DNA of 64,000 nt from Cyanophora paradoxa (taxonomy: Eukaryota > Glaucocystophyceae > Cyanophorales > Cyanophoraceae): assembly GCA_004431415.1 (NCBI GenBank), contig QPMI01000662.1, positions 117,747-181,746 on the forward strand. The letters run 5' to 3'. Positions 19,292 through 32,200 of the stretch are shown piece after piece; position 1 is the stretch's first letter; each line of letters starts with the position of its first letter. A program made the position numbers and the translations under genes. The notes under the pieces were generated by a model. The model ran no database searches, had not been told where the DNA came from, and saw nothing but the letters and a program-made list of their open reading frames with translations.

Positions 19292-22200
19292 ATGCCCCGC
19301 CAAACGAACAGACTGATCAAAGAAAAGAAAAATGAAATACTTGGATTGTTAGGAACTCTCTTAGTTACAGGTGAGATCACCGAAGCGGAATACGATAGAG
19401 AAGCCGCCATCTTAGATAGACGACCGCGATTAGGACAACTCACTGAGATTGCAAATGACCTCTACAATCGCATGCAGAGGATGGAGGAGTTCATGGATGA
19501 AGGACAGAGATTAGGAGCAATTGACCCGGACATTGAAGATGGTCAAGCAATGAATCAAGCGTATTCGTGGTTGACCTATCGCGCCCGAAATGAAGTTGTC
19601 GTGGATGCTATCGAATTCCTCGAAAGAATCGCACCAAGTCTACCGCAACGCATTAGAACCCGCTTAGATCAACTGAGAGCGGTTAAAGTCCGTCTTACTT
19701 TCGTTTGCAAATTCACCAAAGTAGGTAATCCGCGCATCTATATCACCAAATTCATTTACAGCGATTATTTCGTAATTACCCGATCCCGCAACATAGACAC
19801 AGAAGTTCGCAAAGCGTTACAGAAAATGCAAGAGGAGATGACGCAAGTGGATAGTTACCGTTTAGAGAAGATCGAAATACTTAGAGGCATTATCATGTCT
19901 TATGCACCTGTGGGAGGATGCTATTTCGCAACTCCCGAATGGATCGCATCCAAGAAAGCGACGGTGAATGTTAAGAATATCGACGGGCAAGATTGCTTCA
20001 AGTATGCGATTTTGGCTTACCTGCATCGAAAGGACATCAATAAACACAAGAGTAACGAACCGAGCCAATACCGCCGATGGTTAAATGAACTCAATTTCGA
20101 TGGTATTCAGTTTCCCGTTGCCTGTGATGCTGAGGTAATCGATCGATTCGAAGAACTGAACCCCGAACTCTCTATTAACATTTACGGAGCCGATAACGCC
20201 AAAGAGTGTTTCTATCCTCTCCATCAATCAAGTAACCCAAGAAGAAAGACCAAGATTAATCTTTTACTTATCGAAAACACCGAAGATGATCGGGACACTA
20301 CATTACTATCATGTCTTTTAGTCGTCTTCTGAAAACTACGTTTGATAAAGCATGTGATGGTCGCATTTACTACTGTGAAACCTGCTTGTCGCGTTTCAGA
20401 ACTCAGGAGAAATTAGACATGCATGTTGAAGCGAATCGCTGCATTGATTGGAGGGAGAGCAAAGGCAAATGCCCAAAAGCGGGAAGCGTAATTGAATTCG
20501 GTCTGCAACACTTGCGTAAAACTGTGTGGCTCCCTGTGATCTGTTACGTTAAAGTCGAAGATCATTCGGTCGCTATTGATGCTCAGAGGAGTAAACGTGA
20601 GATTAAAGCGGTTTCATTGCGAGTGGTAATGGGAGACGAAGTGAGAGCATACCATTTCGAGGGAATCGATCCGCTCGGTTCTCTCTTTGTAACTCTCCAA
20701 GATATCAGACCCGAAATCGTTGAGACGCTATTTAGAAATATTCCGATGCATCCACTCACAGATGATCAGAAGGCGGAATACAAGGTAACAAAACACTGTT
20801 ACATTTGCTCTCAGAGATTCACCCACGAAAACTTCCCGGTTCGAGATCATTGCCACCAATCCGGCGATTTCATCGGAAAGGCATGCCGAAACTGTAACCT
20901 CCACCGGCGAATTTCGAAGCAAACCAAAGTAGCTATCGTGGTGGATCACATGGATGAATGCGGACACGGAATATTCCGCAAGATTGCACAGCAAGACGAT
21001 AAACTTCGTGTTGAGATTCTGAGCAAGAATTTCGATCAATACCTATCGCTTCAATGGGGCATGTGGAAGTTCATTGATGCTTCCCATTTCATGGATTTCC
21101 AATCTGTGGATGTGGGCGATTTAATGAGAAAGTTTGAAGCATTCCGCAAATTGGCGTTTTCTCAATATGGATTGGATCCCGCACATTATGTTAGCGCACC
21201 AGGTCTCTCTTGGGACGCTATGCTCAAACATACGAAAGTTAAGATTGAACTTATCGATGATGTAGAGAAATACGAATTTGTTGAGAGAGCCATTAGAGGT
21301 GGATTTGCTACCATGCCCACACGATACGCAAAGGTAGAGAATGCTGACGATCATATAGTTTTGTTGGACGCAAATAATCTTTATGGGTATGCTCTCAGCC
21401 AACCACTACCTATCGGAGATTATCGATGGGAAGATGTCACAGAGGCACTTAAAGAGGTAGAGGGTCGAAGCGCATTTATTGAAGTTGACCTTGAATACCC
21501 CACATCGCTTGAAGAACATTATGATTTCCCACTGATTGTGAATAAAGAAGTGATCACCAATGAGATGCTTGGTGATTATCAACAGAAACTATTAGATCTG
21601 ACGGGCGAAAAGATCAGCAAAGACCCCAAACTTACAGCGACATTTACACCCAAGAATAAATACGTGATTGCTCGACCTCTTCTTAATTACATCGTTAAGA
21701 AGGGTGTTGAAATCAAGAAAATAAATAAGGTTCTCTCTTTCGCTACTTCCCCATTCATGAAGTCTTACATTGGTTTGAATACTCTTCTCAGGCATGAATC
21801 TACTAACCATTTCGAAAGCGACTTCTTTAAACTCATGAACAATGCAATTTACGGTAAATGCTTGGAATCTTGCAGGGTCGCTCAACTGTCAAGATCGCTA
21901 ACAGTGAGAAACTCTGTAAGAAATACGCAGCAAGTCCGCTTATCAAAGCGACCAATGTATTAAACGAGAATGCCGTTGCCTTTGAGATGTATTCGAAGCA
22001 TGTGAACTTAGATAAACCCGTAGCAATTGGCGCTTTCGTTTTGGATTTTGCGAAACTACATAACTATCGGTTCTTCTATGATGTAGTAAGGAAGAAGTGG
22101 GAAACCGCTAAATTACTGTTCCACGATACCGATTCGTTCTGTCTTTTCCTGAAAACCAATAATCTGAACGAAGATATGAAAGAGATAGGTGAGTATCTCG

Positions 22201-22571
22201 ATAGGAGCAATTACGATAAATCCCATCCTCTCGTGAGTATCAAAAACCGCATGGTTCCAGGTAAATATAAAAATGAGTTCCCAAATGCAAAGATCATGGA
22301 GTATGTGGGTCTGAGATCGAAACTCTATGCTTTCAGAACTGAGACCAACGAAAGAGTAAAGATGTCGGGGACTTCCTCGAAAGAGGTTCATTTTGATGAT
22401 TTTAAGAGATGTCTGTTCGAAGGCATCATAAAAACAGTATCAGTAACAAACAAGCGAAGGCAAGACCACAACTTATATGACTTGGAGAGCAGAAGGGTCG
22501 CTCTAAACCAACTCGATAGCAAACGGAAGATATCAGCCGACGGCATTCACAGCATTCCATTTGGTCTTTAA
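19292..22571 (+). CDS. polB: Protein-primed family B DNA polymerase (two frame breaks)
   Basis: A polymerase of about 1,090 residues of the organellar/viral type 2 family, which primes replication from a terminal protein at TIR ends. The N-terminal region has the Polinton-type block NIDGQDCFKYAILAYLHRKD. A zinc/HNH-like block follows: CYICSQRF, RDHCHQSGDFIGKACRNCN. Polymerase motif A is VLLDANNLYGYALSQPLP, motif B KLMNNAIYGKCLES and motif C LLFHDTDSFCLFL. The residues usually holding exonuclease motif II appear changed (VDHMDECGHGIF where N and D are expected). Frame breaks lie at GGG 20292-20294 and GGG 21875-21877, each repaired by one extra G. All polymerase motifs are otherwise present. 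Confidence 0.88.
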
Positions 22572-22756
22572 TATACTTGCTCAATACTTCTCTTTTTATT
22601 TTTTCGATCTCCAAGTAGCAGCAAACCACGGATCAGATGCAGCAACCATATGCACCTTAAACCGGGGTCATTTGGATCGATCGCAAAGTAGTTTGGTTTC
22701 GGGTGTTCTGTCCAAACCGGCTCGTCCATTATTAATATATTGAAAATAAAGTAAAG

Positions 22757-24130
22757 ATGCCCTCAGCACAGATAGGATTGCGACCCATTCCTAAAATCGT
22801 AAAGAAGAGCATGAAAGAAGACCAAGGGAACATGCTACCGATAACCATTCCGGTCGAAGAGAAGAACACACGAATCTTAAAGAAGTCGGAGATGGTTAAA
22901 CAACTGATCCCGGAGGCATTGCCTACTGAGACTGTAACGAAAGAATCGAAGATCGCGAAGAAGTTTTACGATCCGCGCACAGGTTACAAAGGTTTCGGGG
23001 CAATGAGAAAGGAACTACCAGAGGAAGACTACAAGAAGATGAGAGAATGGTATGATAAACAGGAAGTCGTTCAGATAAACGCACCGACCCTTTCAAGAAA
23101 GAGAGATCCGATGATTCCGATTCGGCAACCTCTCGATACCTACGTAATCGATCTGCTCTTCTTCCCAGCATACAAGAACCAAAACGACGGATACGATACG
23201 TTCATGTCCGCGATGGAATCTACCTTACGCACGGGTTACATCATTCCGATGAGAGATAAGAGCGCTCTTACGGCGCTTGCGGCGTTTGAACAGCTACAAC
23301 GAAGAGTTCCTCGACCTATCGCACGCGTTCAGAGTGACAGCGGAAGCGAGTTCACAAATAACATGTTCACGAATTACCTTGCTAAGAAGTTCATAGACCA
23401 TCAGATAAGCGATGTCGCAGATCATCGAAGCCAAGGTAGAATCGAAGCGTTTAACAAGCAGATCAAACGATTGATCACGAACTATTGCATAGCAAACAAC
23501 ACAGCGCGATTCTTCGATGTATTGGGAGACATTGAGTATAACTATAATAATACCATCCACTCAGCAACCAAGAGAAAACCAGCAGAAACGACGGAAGATC
23601 ATTACCGTGAGATTATCGGATTAGAAGATGAGAGGTTCAAGAAGTCGATTGCTTACTTGGATGGTATCAAACAGGGTATGTTTGTGAGAGTGAGAATAGA
23701 AAAGAACCCATTCGCTAAACAAGGTGTCAATTGGTCGCGAATCGTCTATACTGTCGAAGGGAGAGAGGGTTTCAAGTTCAGGTTGCGAAATCCGAACGGC
23801 GAAATGGTCGAAGGGAGATTCGCTTTCCACGAACTGTTACCTATCAAAGGTGTTGAGTATCACGAAGCGCCCACAGTGGATGCACTTGAACAAGCGAAAG
23901 AAGAAGCCCGGGTCGATTCGGCAATTCGCAAGGAAGGCATCGAAAAAGCGGATGACGTCCCAGAAGAACCGTTAACACAAGCCAGAACCAAGAAGAAAGG
24001 TAAGGCGGAACGTGAATTAAAGAAGTTAACCATAGCAGGAACCCAGAAACTATCAGAAGTCAACAGTCAGAGATGGTATACAGACTTTCAGACCTCAAAA
24101 GAGACATATTCAGCCCACAAACCCGGGTAA
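22757..24130 (+). CDS. rve-type (DDE) integrase, 457 aa
   Basis: Catalyses insertion of the viral DNA ends into host DNA; the 6-bp duplication around the element fits this enzyme class. The retroviral-type core has its DDE residues: first Asp in YVIDLLFFPAY, second in RVQSDSGSEFTNN, Glu in SQGRIEAFNKQIKRL, followed by YNYNNTIHSATKRKPAE. After the core, FVRVRIEKNPFAKQGVNWS and the following strands look like the SH3-like C-terminal domain. The last about 80 residues are charged, of unknown role. No obvious HHCC zinc domain is seen. The frame is intact. Confidence 0.9.
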   Translation: MPSAQIGLRPIPKIVKKSMKEDQGNMLPITIPVEEKNTRILKKSEMVKQLIPEALPTETVTKESKIAKKFYDPRTGYKGFGAMRKELPEEDYKKMREWYDKQEVVQINAPTLSRKRDPMIPIRQPLDTYVIDLLFFPAYKNQNDGYDTFMSAMESTLRTGYIIPMRDKSALTALAAFEQLQRRVPRPIARVQSDSGSEFTNNMFTNYLAKKFIDHQISDVADHRSQGRIEAFNKQIKRLITNYCIANNTARFFDVLGDIEYNYNNTIHSATKRKPAETTEDHYREIIGLEDERFKKSIAYLDGIKQGMFVRVRIEKNPFAKQGVNWSRIVYTVEGREGFKFRLRNPNGEMVEGRFAFHELLPIKGVEYHEAPTVDALEQAKEEARVDSAIRKEGIEKADDVPEEPLTQARTKKKGKAERELKKLTIAGTQKLSEVNSQRWYTDFQTSKETYSAHKPG

Positions 24131-24966
24131 ATCTAAGATCCAGTTCGCGAAAGTAGCATAGATGTGTAGAGGATGCAAAGAGGATTCCGGCGATGGTCGC
24201 GGTTTCGAAAATGGATGAGTTGGTGAAGAGTTACAGCAGTGTGTATGAATTTCTTGGAATTTTGGGTTCAGTTATCATATCATACCTCTCCCCCGGTTAT
24301 CATATCATATCATATCATACTTTCCCCCCCCAGTTATCATACTTCTCCCCCCAGTTATCATACTTCTCCCCCCAGTTATCATACTTCCCCCAGTTATCAT
24401 AATTAATCCCCCAGTTATCATAATTCATCCCCCAGTTATCATATCATACTTCTCCCCCCAGTTATCATACTTCATCCCCCAGTTATCATATCACACTTCT
24501 TCCCCCAATGACGTCACGACATATATACCGCATATATACACGTGACGTCACGACATATATACACTATATATACCAAAACCTCCGTAATGCCGGTTGACCA
24601 AGAAAAAAATGTTTGGAAAAATGTATATATACGTATACATATACATATATATAATCAAAAAAATCGGAAAAAATTCCCTCTCTTTTCTATCGTATAAATG
24701 CGCCCGTCACATCGACTCTCATGGTCGGGGCATTTATATATACCAGCGGATATATTCGTATATATCTTGTTCTCAGTGGGAAACCTATATAGAAAACATC
24801 GTTTATTGCAAGCGGAAAGCCCCCGTTATATGATACATCCCAGAATTATGTGCATTATTTATATTCTCACATACAAACATTCTATTCACACCTTCATACT
24901 TGATATATGACCATGAAACCCCATCTTGCGATGTTGCAACATTGAAAGTCTTAATAAACGCAGTTG
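24131..24966. repeat. Non-coding repeat region between convergent integrase and patatin genes
   Basis: It holds about ten tandem variants of CCCCCAGTTATCATACTTCT (about 24290-24510). Two copies of the palindrome TGACGTCA follow (24509-24516 and 24543-24550), each followed by CGACATATATAC. A TATAC/ATATAT-rich stretch comes next (about 24600-24790). Open frames here only translate repeats. Both flanking genes end into this region, so it is not an ordinary upstream promoter. It could be a terminator, replication or packaging site, or an unannotated RNA. Confidence 0.7.
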
Positions 24967-26220
24967 TTATACCTGACCATAAGCAATTATCGAAGCGATC
25001 TCATATGTATATGGGAATGCTATTTGCAGATATTCTGTTGGCGTTTCCCATACTCCGTTAATTGCGGATGCATTCGCTTCCCATCCAGTTAATGATGGGC
25101 GGGCTTTAAATGCCTCCTTTCCAAATTTCGCAGACGAAGCGGTAAACGCATTATCAGGTAGAAGATACCAATTAGCATCAATGGGAGGTATGTTATTAAG
25201 AGTGGATGATACATACGATCGGACAGGGTTCTTAATCTCATAGTTTGTTACCAGCAAATCACAGAGTCTATTAATCATATTGTCGTTTGCTTCTATATAC
25301 GATTCGGTCGCAGCTATCATTTCAGGAATCTTAGAGGTATCATCAAGGGAGTTCAATATATCTTTCGGAAGCGGCACAGAGAGTCTATAATATCTTGCAT
25401 ATCCTTGGTCATCGTTATATGGTAGAAACTCATGCATCTTTTCAAGAGCAGACAGTTCACTTGCAGCCATAAGCATATTGATTAATGGACTTCCAGAGGT
25501 CGAAGCAATCCATGAGAGAATACCCCAGGTATTCACGTTCTCATAAGGATAACCGACGGTTGATGCATCGGTTTCGTTAACCTCACCACAAGAGATGCTA
25601 ATAACTATAATGTCGTCGTCGTTATCATATATCTTTTTCGCGTGACTGTAACCACAAACGCTTGGGTTATTGTTACCAGATATTGCACCATCAATTAGAC
25701 ACATGCCGTCGTAATCGACAGGAGCGAAATATGTAGGAGCGGCAGAAGTAGAACGTGCTGCAATCTTACTTGGTATGGTCTTGTAATCGTTGTCGTTTGC
25801 TATAAAAATGGGTTTCATGCTTACAGTGTCGAACGTCGTAATCACCACGTCTTTCAGGGAATCTTTTATGAGAGCTTCCCCAGTCACAAAGAGAATGGCG
25901 GTCTCTAATGGTGTTACGTCGTATTTCGTATTAAAAAGGGCATTCTCTATGATGTTTCGTGGATTCGCAAAGATCAGAGGGAGATGATAGAGGTAAGTAT
26001 CGTGAAGGTCGGTTGCAGTTAGTTTAGGTTCATTTGGAAATTCGGGGTTTTTCACATTGAGACCGATTGCAATAATACCGCCTGTGGATGTTCCACTTAC
26101 GAGATCTACAAGATCGATCACGCGTTTACCGGTTCTTGTTTCGATCTCTTTTAGCAATCTTGTTATGATGATACCACGAGCGCCACCTCCGGACAAAGAT
26201 AATACGACTTTTAGGGGCAT
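24967..26220 (-). CDS. Patatin-like phospholipase, 417 aa
   Basis: Patatin-family acyl hydrolases cleave phospholipid acyl chains with a Ser-Asp dyad. The oxyanion motif is LSLSGGGARGIIITRLL at the N-terminus, the nucleophile elbow is DLVSGTSTGGIIAIGL, and the catalytic Asp lies in LIDGAISGNNNPS. All required residues are present and the frame is intact. There is no signal peptide or membrane span. A virion-associated lipase could help membrane penetration, as phospholipase domains do in some other small DNA viruses; this is inference. It points away from the adjoining fibre gene, the two starts being 48 bp apart. Confidence 0.9.
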   Translation of the reverse strand: MPLKVVLSLSGGGARGIIITRLLKEIETRTGKRVIDLVDLVSGTSTGGIIAIGLNVKNPEFPNEPKLTATDLHDTYLYHLPLIFANPRNIIENALFNTKYDVTPLETAILFVTGEALIKDSLKDVVITTFDTVSMKPIFIANDNDYKTIPSKIAARSTSAAPTYFAPVDYDGMCLIDGAISGNNNPSVCGYSHAKKIYDNDDDIIVISISCGEVNETDASTVGYPYENVNTWGILSWIASTSGSPLINMLMAASELSALEKMHEFLPYNDDQGYARYYRLSVPLPKDILNSLDDTSKIPEMIAATESYIEANDNMINRLCDLLVTNYEIKNPVRSYVSSTLNNIPPIDANWYLLPDNAFTASSAKFGKEAFKARPSLTGWEANASAINGVWETPTEYLQIAFPYTYEIASIIAYGQV

Positions 26221-26268
26221 CTTTACTTATCTTAAATTTAATAAATCTGTATAAGTAGAGCAAGCAGG

Positions 26269-29200
26269 ATGAGTTTCAATTATCCAGCAAATTTACAGAC
26301 AGTATCAGGTGGTGGTAAAGGGAACCCAAAACATGTGAACTTTGATAATATCACCATTAAAGGGTCGGCTTCTATTGATCAGAGCGCGGATAAACCTCGA
26401 AAACTCATCCCCGGGTTCATGCTTTATCGGTGAACCAAACGGATCCTGATAAAGAAGATGTTAGCATTGCTTTCAGTTTGGGCAATGTTAAAAAAAACGC
26501 TGTTGCAGAGATCAAGGCAACCAGAAGGAGACCACGGAAACTTAAAACCAGTGGAACGCATCCCGATATTCCCACACGATTCGATAGCGGACGTTTGGTT
26601 TTCAACGTCCAGGATGAGAAGGGAGTTCATCGTAGCGGTTTGAGAATTTATAATGAAGGATCAAATACGATTGCACAAATTCCCCAGATTTTACAGGTAG
26701 CCCCACATGGCGAAGAGAATCAGATTCGCCACACCAACAGTATTTATCCGAAGGACATCGTCGAAAATGCAGAAACTAATGCACTGTTTGGTTTCACTCT
26801 TCCACAGGATACTTCCAAAGAAAAAGATTCAATCACGGTCGATAGTAGCCCCAGTCAACCAGTAGCCATTCATTTACACCCCGACCTTGTCGAAATGGAT
26901 AGGCATTTACTACCTTTGAAAACAAATACCAAAGACCTTGGTATTAGAACCGACAGTGGCGAAATATTCACGGTAGCAACGTGTATGCAAACGGTGAGAA
27001 ACTTGTAAGCGAGAAAACTATCAGAGAAATATTCGAACATTACGGACCTGTTCCGGTTCCGTTTCCTCTACCATGGGATCCGCCAGATCTTACACCAAAG
27101 AAGCAACCAGGAAGAGAGTATACAGCAGAAGAGAACGTTGCATTTGGGCAACATATCGTGAGTTGGGAAAAAGTTCGAAACAAACCAGTATTTACAGTGT
27201 ATCAACCACCAACAGAAGAGCTTCTTGCACCAGATGTGAACGTTATACCTCTTGAAGATCGAAGATTTGAAGAAGATAATGAGTTACCTGATGGTTTCGA
27301 TCCGAACCTTATAACATACGATCGCTACGAACCATATGACGAACAGCTTTTACCTGATGGATTTGCACCTGATCTCTTCGATTTTATAGTTGATTGGGAG
27401 GACATCCGAAATAAACCACAAACATATCCACCTGATCCCCATGGTCATGATTGGGACGAGATCGAAAACAAACCTGATAGATTTCCACCTGTGGATCATA
27501 GACACGATTGGGAGGATATTGACAGAATACCCGAAGAATTCCCACCAGCAGATCATCGACACACTTGGGACGAAATCGATGCACCAGAAGAGTTTCCACC
27601 AGCACCACATAGACACAATTGGGACGAAATCGATCAGCAACCTACGTTCGCATCAGCAGGTGATGCTGTGAATGATGGGCTACATGGTGTGAGTCTCTAT
27701 AAGAATATAGACACAGAGGAAAGATTAATGTTAGATGCGTATTACGTCAATCGCCATGGAATAAATGCAGGCACCACAATGGAAGGCGAATTATATATCA
27801 GACCACCTACACGAGTTAATTTAGTTGCAGCAGGTGGAGGTATTGGAGTAATGCAGAATAAACCGGGCATCTATCTAACAAGTTACTACCCAGATGACAT
27901 CCCGATGACAGTTACATTACCACCTATCCCATCTCTTCCAGCTGATCCAATTAATTTTGTAGACAAAGATGCAGCAATCCAAATTAACGTTACTGATGTA
28001 AGCGCTTTTGATGGATCGCGACCAAAGTTAATATTCAGTCGAGAACGGCTCTTACCTGATGATTTAATTGGAGATCGAGACGATTATAAGCAATGTGAGA
28101 TAGGGTGGATTAAAACCAATTATAATGATGTTGATAAGCAAGGGGTCTTGGAAATCAATCAGAGAGCAGCAGCAAAAAACATACACAACGAAACAATATC
28201 ACGAGTGGTCACAGAGGATTATTTAGAAAACAAGAATTACATAGATGGAACCGAATTAGCTACGGCTTTGCTTCCTTTGGCGGCAGTTTCAACTGTCCAA
28301 TCTTGGTTAGGTAACTACCTTCCCCTCACAGGTGGAACCATAACAGGTAATCTGACAGTCAATGATACATTGAGTGTAGGTAAAGAGATACACCTAAGTG
28401 GAAATCAGTTCGAGAGAGGATCCCAAGATTTATCTACATATAATCCAAGGGAAATAGCAGATTGCCTACTTCACTTTAACGCAAACTCTGATAATTGGAA
28501 GAGTGGAGCGCTTGTTTATGAACTCAAAAATTACGCAAGGGGCGGCTCAGTTTGGAATTATATTAATGTAGTTAACACTCTTGTTAGTTACGGCAGTGTT
28601 ACTTTCAGCTTCCTCGGTCCAAATAGTAAAAAGTTCTACCAGGTGGCTACCACAAACACATTTTCATTCATCAATTATCAATATCAAACTTCTACTCTTT
28701 ATGATACTATTCCTTTCAGCGGAATTACGGTCTCATTTGTCATTCGATTTAAACCAAGCGTTCCAAATGAAACAGTTTTACGAATCGACGGCTCAACACA
28801 TGTGAATGGAAACAATCTCAGTTGGTTGATTACTAAAACAAGCGGGTATTTGAATGTCAATAAGAATGGCTACGATTTAGTGAGCATTCCAATATCAACA
28901 ACAGAAGGGAATTCTTGGACAATGTTCGATATTCGAGTAACAAGCACAACTGTTCATTTTGGAGTTAATGGAATTCATCGAGATACAATATCTGTTCCCG
29001 CCGATTCAAGATATCCACGCCAAGATGTCAATAAAATACATGTGGGTGATAGCGTTTCAAAATTCGATTTATGCGAACTTCTTTGTTATGGTAGAACCCT
29101 TTCAGATACAGAACTACAAAATATTAGATGGTATTTACAGCAAAAATACGGTTTTCCGGAAGACCCTTTAAATCCATATCCATTGGATAACAACAAGATT

Positions 29201-32200
29201 CTTGTTAGAACTAATGAGTTTAAAGTAACCGGCACCCTCTTGGCGACGAACGTTATTATGACTACATCAACCTCAGGCACAGTATCGACTATGAGCCTTC
29301 AAGAAAAAACAAATAGCTTGGAAGAGAGTATTTATACACAACAAGAGGCAATTACAGCACTCCAAACTGAGGATGCCGCACTTGCAACGAGAATAACTAC
29401 CATAGAGAGTGATTATACTTCTTCTAATGTGGTTCAGGAATGGATTGCGCCATTAACAGCATCGAATGTAGTTCAAGAATGGTTATCAGATTACTTACCT
29501 CTCACAGGCGGGACACTGTCAAGTAATCTTACCATTTCCGGTAATCTCAAAGTGTCAAGCAACATTGAATTAGGAACTCATGGGACGGTTTTAGATGTGA
29601 CTTATGACACACCCTATTATCCAATTACATCCAACACTGACCCTGCATTTACAATTCCGAACTGTTTGATAGCTGCAAAACCATCTGGCTACGCCCATCT
29701 ACAAAATGCAGGTGGGACTACTATTGTTAACCGAGCAACATTGGCTGTTCCATTTATCCCATCATTTTCTCTGGTGGAAATTCACCATACACATCATACT
29801 ATAAAATAAATCCTTTACTAAACAATCAACTCACCTTAAACTATGGTAGTCAAACTGTTGATTTGGCAACAAATAGAGTAAATACTGTTGATTGGAGTGC
29901 TGGATTAACATTCTTCTTTGTGGGAAGTGTGAGGTCACAAAACTACACCAACGGGGTGCTTAATATCGCTAATTATGGAGTGCATGAATGTGTGTTTGGA
30001 ACGCATATAGATTGGTTTGTGTCACCACCTGTCTGTAAATGGGCATGAGTAGATATATTAATGCAGCAGCTGGAATAAACATGCAATACGGTCAGCCAAC
30101 ATATAGTAATCTCCCGACTGTGCATATGCCTTTTGAAGAATATACGAATTGGAAATGTGCATACTGGGACACCACTGTGACTTCAAATAGCATATCGTAT
30201 TCAATGAATGGAAAGCATTTAGGAACTCTTGCTGGTAACTGGCTTCCACCATCAACATTTAATAATATAGGATCAAGGCATGCATGGGGGGAAACTGCCG
30301 AACTTATTGTTTTCAACAGGGCCTTGTCTGAGATTGAAAAGCAACAGGTAAGGTTTTATATTCAACAGCTGTATGGCTTTCCTATAACTCAACCTCTTTA
30401 CTATCCTGATAATATGCGAATATCAGCAAACTATCTCTATCTAAACAACTTACACATTGGTTCAAATGCTATCATTCCAAACTATACCACTTCAAATGTG
30501 GTTCAGGAATGGATTGCTCCATTAACAGCATCGAATGTGGTTCAGGAGTGGATTGCTCCATTTACAGCTTCAAATGTGGTTCAGGAGTGGATTGCTCCAT
30601 TAACAGCTTCAAATGTGGTTCAAGAATGGATAGATCACCACACTCACACAAAGTCTCAAATAACAGATTTCGCCCATTCTCATACAAAGTCAGAGATTAC
30701 AGATTTCGCCCACAATCATTTATGGGCAGACATCACAGACAAACCATTAACATTTGCACCTGCTGCTCACACTCACACAAAGTCTCAAATAACAGATTTC
30801 GCCCATTCTCATACAAAGTCAGAAATAACAGATTTCGCCCACACTCATTTATGGGCTGACCTCACTGATAAACCATTAACATTTGCACCTGCTGCGCACA
30901 CTCACACAAAGTCTCAAATAACAGATTTCGCCCATACTCATTTATGGGCAGATCTCACAGACAAACCGTTAACATTTACTCCTACTACTCACACTCACAC
31001 AAAATCACAAATAACAGATTTCGCCCATTCTCACACAAAGTCTCAAATAACAGATTTCGCCCATACTCATTTATGGGCAGATCTCACAGACAAACCGTTA
31101 ACATTTACTCCTACTACTCACACTCACACAAAATCACAAATAACAGATTTCGCCCATTCTCACACAAAGTCAGAGATTACAGATTTTGCACACACCCATT
31201 TATGGGCAGATCTCACAGACAAACCGCTCACGTTTACTCCTTCTGCGCACACTCACACAAAGTCTCAAATTACAGATTTCGCCCATTCTCACACAAAGTC
31301 AGAGATTACAGATTTTGCACACACCCATTTATGGGCAGATCTCACAGACAAACCGCTCACGTTTACTCCTTCTGCGCACACTCACACAAAGTCACAAATT
31401 ACAGATTTCGCCCATTCTCACACAAAGTCAGAGATTACAGATTTTGCACACACCCATTTATGGGCAGATCTCACAGACAAACCGCTCACGTTTACTCCTT
31501 CTGCGCACACTCACACAAAGTCTCAAATTACAGATTTCGCCCATTCTCATACAAAGTCAGAGATAACAGACTTTGCCCACACTCATTTATGGGCAGATCT
31601 CACAGACAAACCGCTCACGTTTACTCCTTCTGCGCACACTCACACAAAGTCTCAAATTACAGATTTCGCCCATTCTCATACGAAGTCAGAGATAACAGAC
31701 TTTGCCCACACTCATTTATGGAATGACATCACAGACAAACCGTTAACCTTTGCTCCTGCTGCCCATTCTCATTTATGGAACGACATCACCGATAAACCAT
31801 TAACCTTTGCTCCTGATGCTCATTCTCATGCATGGACAACCATTACAGGTAAACCATTAACCTTTGCTCCTGATGCTCACACTCACACAAAGTCTGAAAT
31901 AACAGACTTCGCCCACAATCATTTATGGGCGGACATCACAGACAAACCGTTAGCGTTCACTCCTACTACTCACACTCACACAAAGTCTCAAATTACTGAT
32001 TTTGCCCACACTCATTTATGGGCGGACATCACAGACAAACCGTTAACATTTGCTCCTGCTGCTCACTCTCATTTATGGAACGACATCACCGATAAACCAT
32101 TAACCTTTGCTCCTGATGCTCATTCTCATGCATGGACAACCATTACAGGTAAACCATTAACCTTTGCTCCTGATGCTCACACTCACACAAAGTCAGAGAT

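Noticed and set aside
22572-22756. Possible RNA gene between polymerase and integrase
   Set aside because: I could not form a tRNA cloverleaf or other known RNA fold; it is too short and unconserved within the window to call.
24290-24510. G-quadruplex/i-motif cluster from repeated C runs
   Set aside because: C runs are spaced about 15-20 nt apart, too far for a standard quadruplex with short loops; kept only as a repeat.
24193-24833. Small ORFs in the spacer after the integrase
   Set aside because: They encode simple repeats (SYFSPQL, YIYIYI) and have no codon or homology support.
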